Below are positions 63,951-64,000 of a stretch of 64,000 bases of DNA, piece after piece. Position 1 is the first letter of the stretch, and each line of letters begins with the position of its first letter. The position numbers were made by a program, and so were the translations under genes. The notes beneath the pieces are model-generated. The model was not told the origin of the DNA. It was given only the letters and a program-made list of their open reading frames with translations, and did no database searches. This DNA comes from Rhodopseudomonas faecalis (lineage in GTDB: Bacteria > Pseudomonadota > Alphaproteobacteria > Rhizobiales > Xanthobacteraceae). Where the stretch lies: positions 1-64,000 of the forward strand of contig NZ_QJTI01000007.1 in NCBI RefSeq assembly GCF_003217325.1, written 5' to 3'.

Positions 63951-64000
63951 AACTGATCCCCATTGTGTGTGAAGTCGTGCTGCTTTTTTGACCCAATGCC

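Overview
The window is a GC-rich chromosomal segment from an alphaproteobacterium of the order Hyphomicrobiales, most likely the Bradyrhizobium/Rhodopseudomonas/Nitrobacter group. This placement is inference from gene content: an ATP12-type F1-ATPase chaperone and a DUF1489 protein (both essentially alphaproteobacterial), the clpS-clpA pair with that group's ClpS type, a GCG_CRPN-type secreted repeat protein, and two intergenic palindromes of a kind common in these genomes. No species call is possible from sequence reading alone. Nearly all of the DNA is ordinary chromosome. The one clearly decayed, AT-richer stretch (23744-25169) abuts the 3' end of a tRNA-Arg gene.

Layout. 1-9.5 kb: rarA, a DUF2721 membrane protein, a YjbQ-family protein, a secreted choloylglycine-hydrolase-like Ntn hydrolase, an RluA-family pseudouridine synthase with a very basic N-terminal tail, a proline-rich secreted protein, the ATP12 chaperone, a FliK-C-terminal-like protein overlapping a stand-alone FlhB-C-terminal-like protein, and a class D beta-lactamase. 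9.8-13.2 kb: pccB with a bidirectional terminator, a YRAPV-repeat secreted protein, a DUF1295 membrane enzyme and a small membrane protein. 13.5-19.9 kb: a fused indolepyruvate ferredoxin oxidoreductase, a MaoC hydratase, a DapA-family enzyme and a NUDIX hydrolase, all on the plus strand and probably catabolic. 20.0-23.7 kb: an orphan PAS histidine kinase facing an AraC regulator. 23.7-25.2 kb: decayed region plus tRNA-Arg(TCG).

25.5-37.5 kb: a ClpP-fold-like secreted protein, a diguanylate cyclase, a histone-H1-like protein, photolyase, a DUF2177 protein, an unrecognised protein, the translationally coupled set pccA / oxaloacetate decarboxylase / acylphosphatase, a PepSY protein, lipB, a FliN-like SpoA protein, tRNA-Leu(GAG) and a membrane protein. 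37.6-47.9 kb: two tandem polysaccharide deacetylases, an aldo/keto reductase, a YdcF protein, DUF3253, a GST, two unrecognised proteins, DUF1489, panC, and a VWA protein followed by a membrane DnaJ protein. 48.2-55.3 kb: a D,D-carboxypeptidase with a SPOR domain, a TadG-like VWA protein, clpS and clpA. 55.4-64 kb: a GT39-type glycosyltransferase, PilZ, a lytic transglycosylase, azlCD, trmO, then a minus-strand run ridA-like / GDPD / GNAT / HIT.

How the genes connect. PccA and PccB should form one biotin-dependent acyl-CoA carboxylase although encoded about 20 kb apart. ClpS delivers N-degron substrates to ClpA. Envelope functions are well represented: two deacetylases, a D,D-carboxypeptidase with SPOR, a lytic transglycosylase, a GT39 enzyme and a class D beta-lactamase. 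c-di-GMP signalling has a potential source (GGDEF protein) and a potential sensor (PilZ protein), but nothing links the two. I found no CRISPR array, no complete prophage, no insertion sequence and no intact defence island. The most unusual items are the FliK-like/FlhB-like pair far from any flagellar locus, the coupled pccA/oxaloacetate decarboxylase/acylphosphatase operon, and the remnant beside tRNA-Arg.
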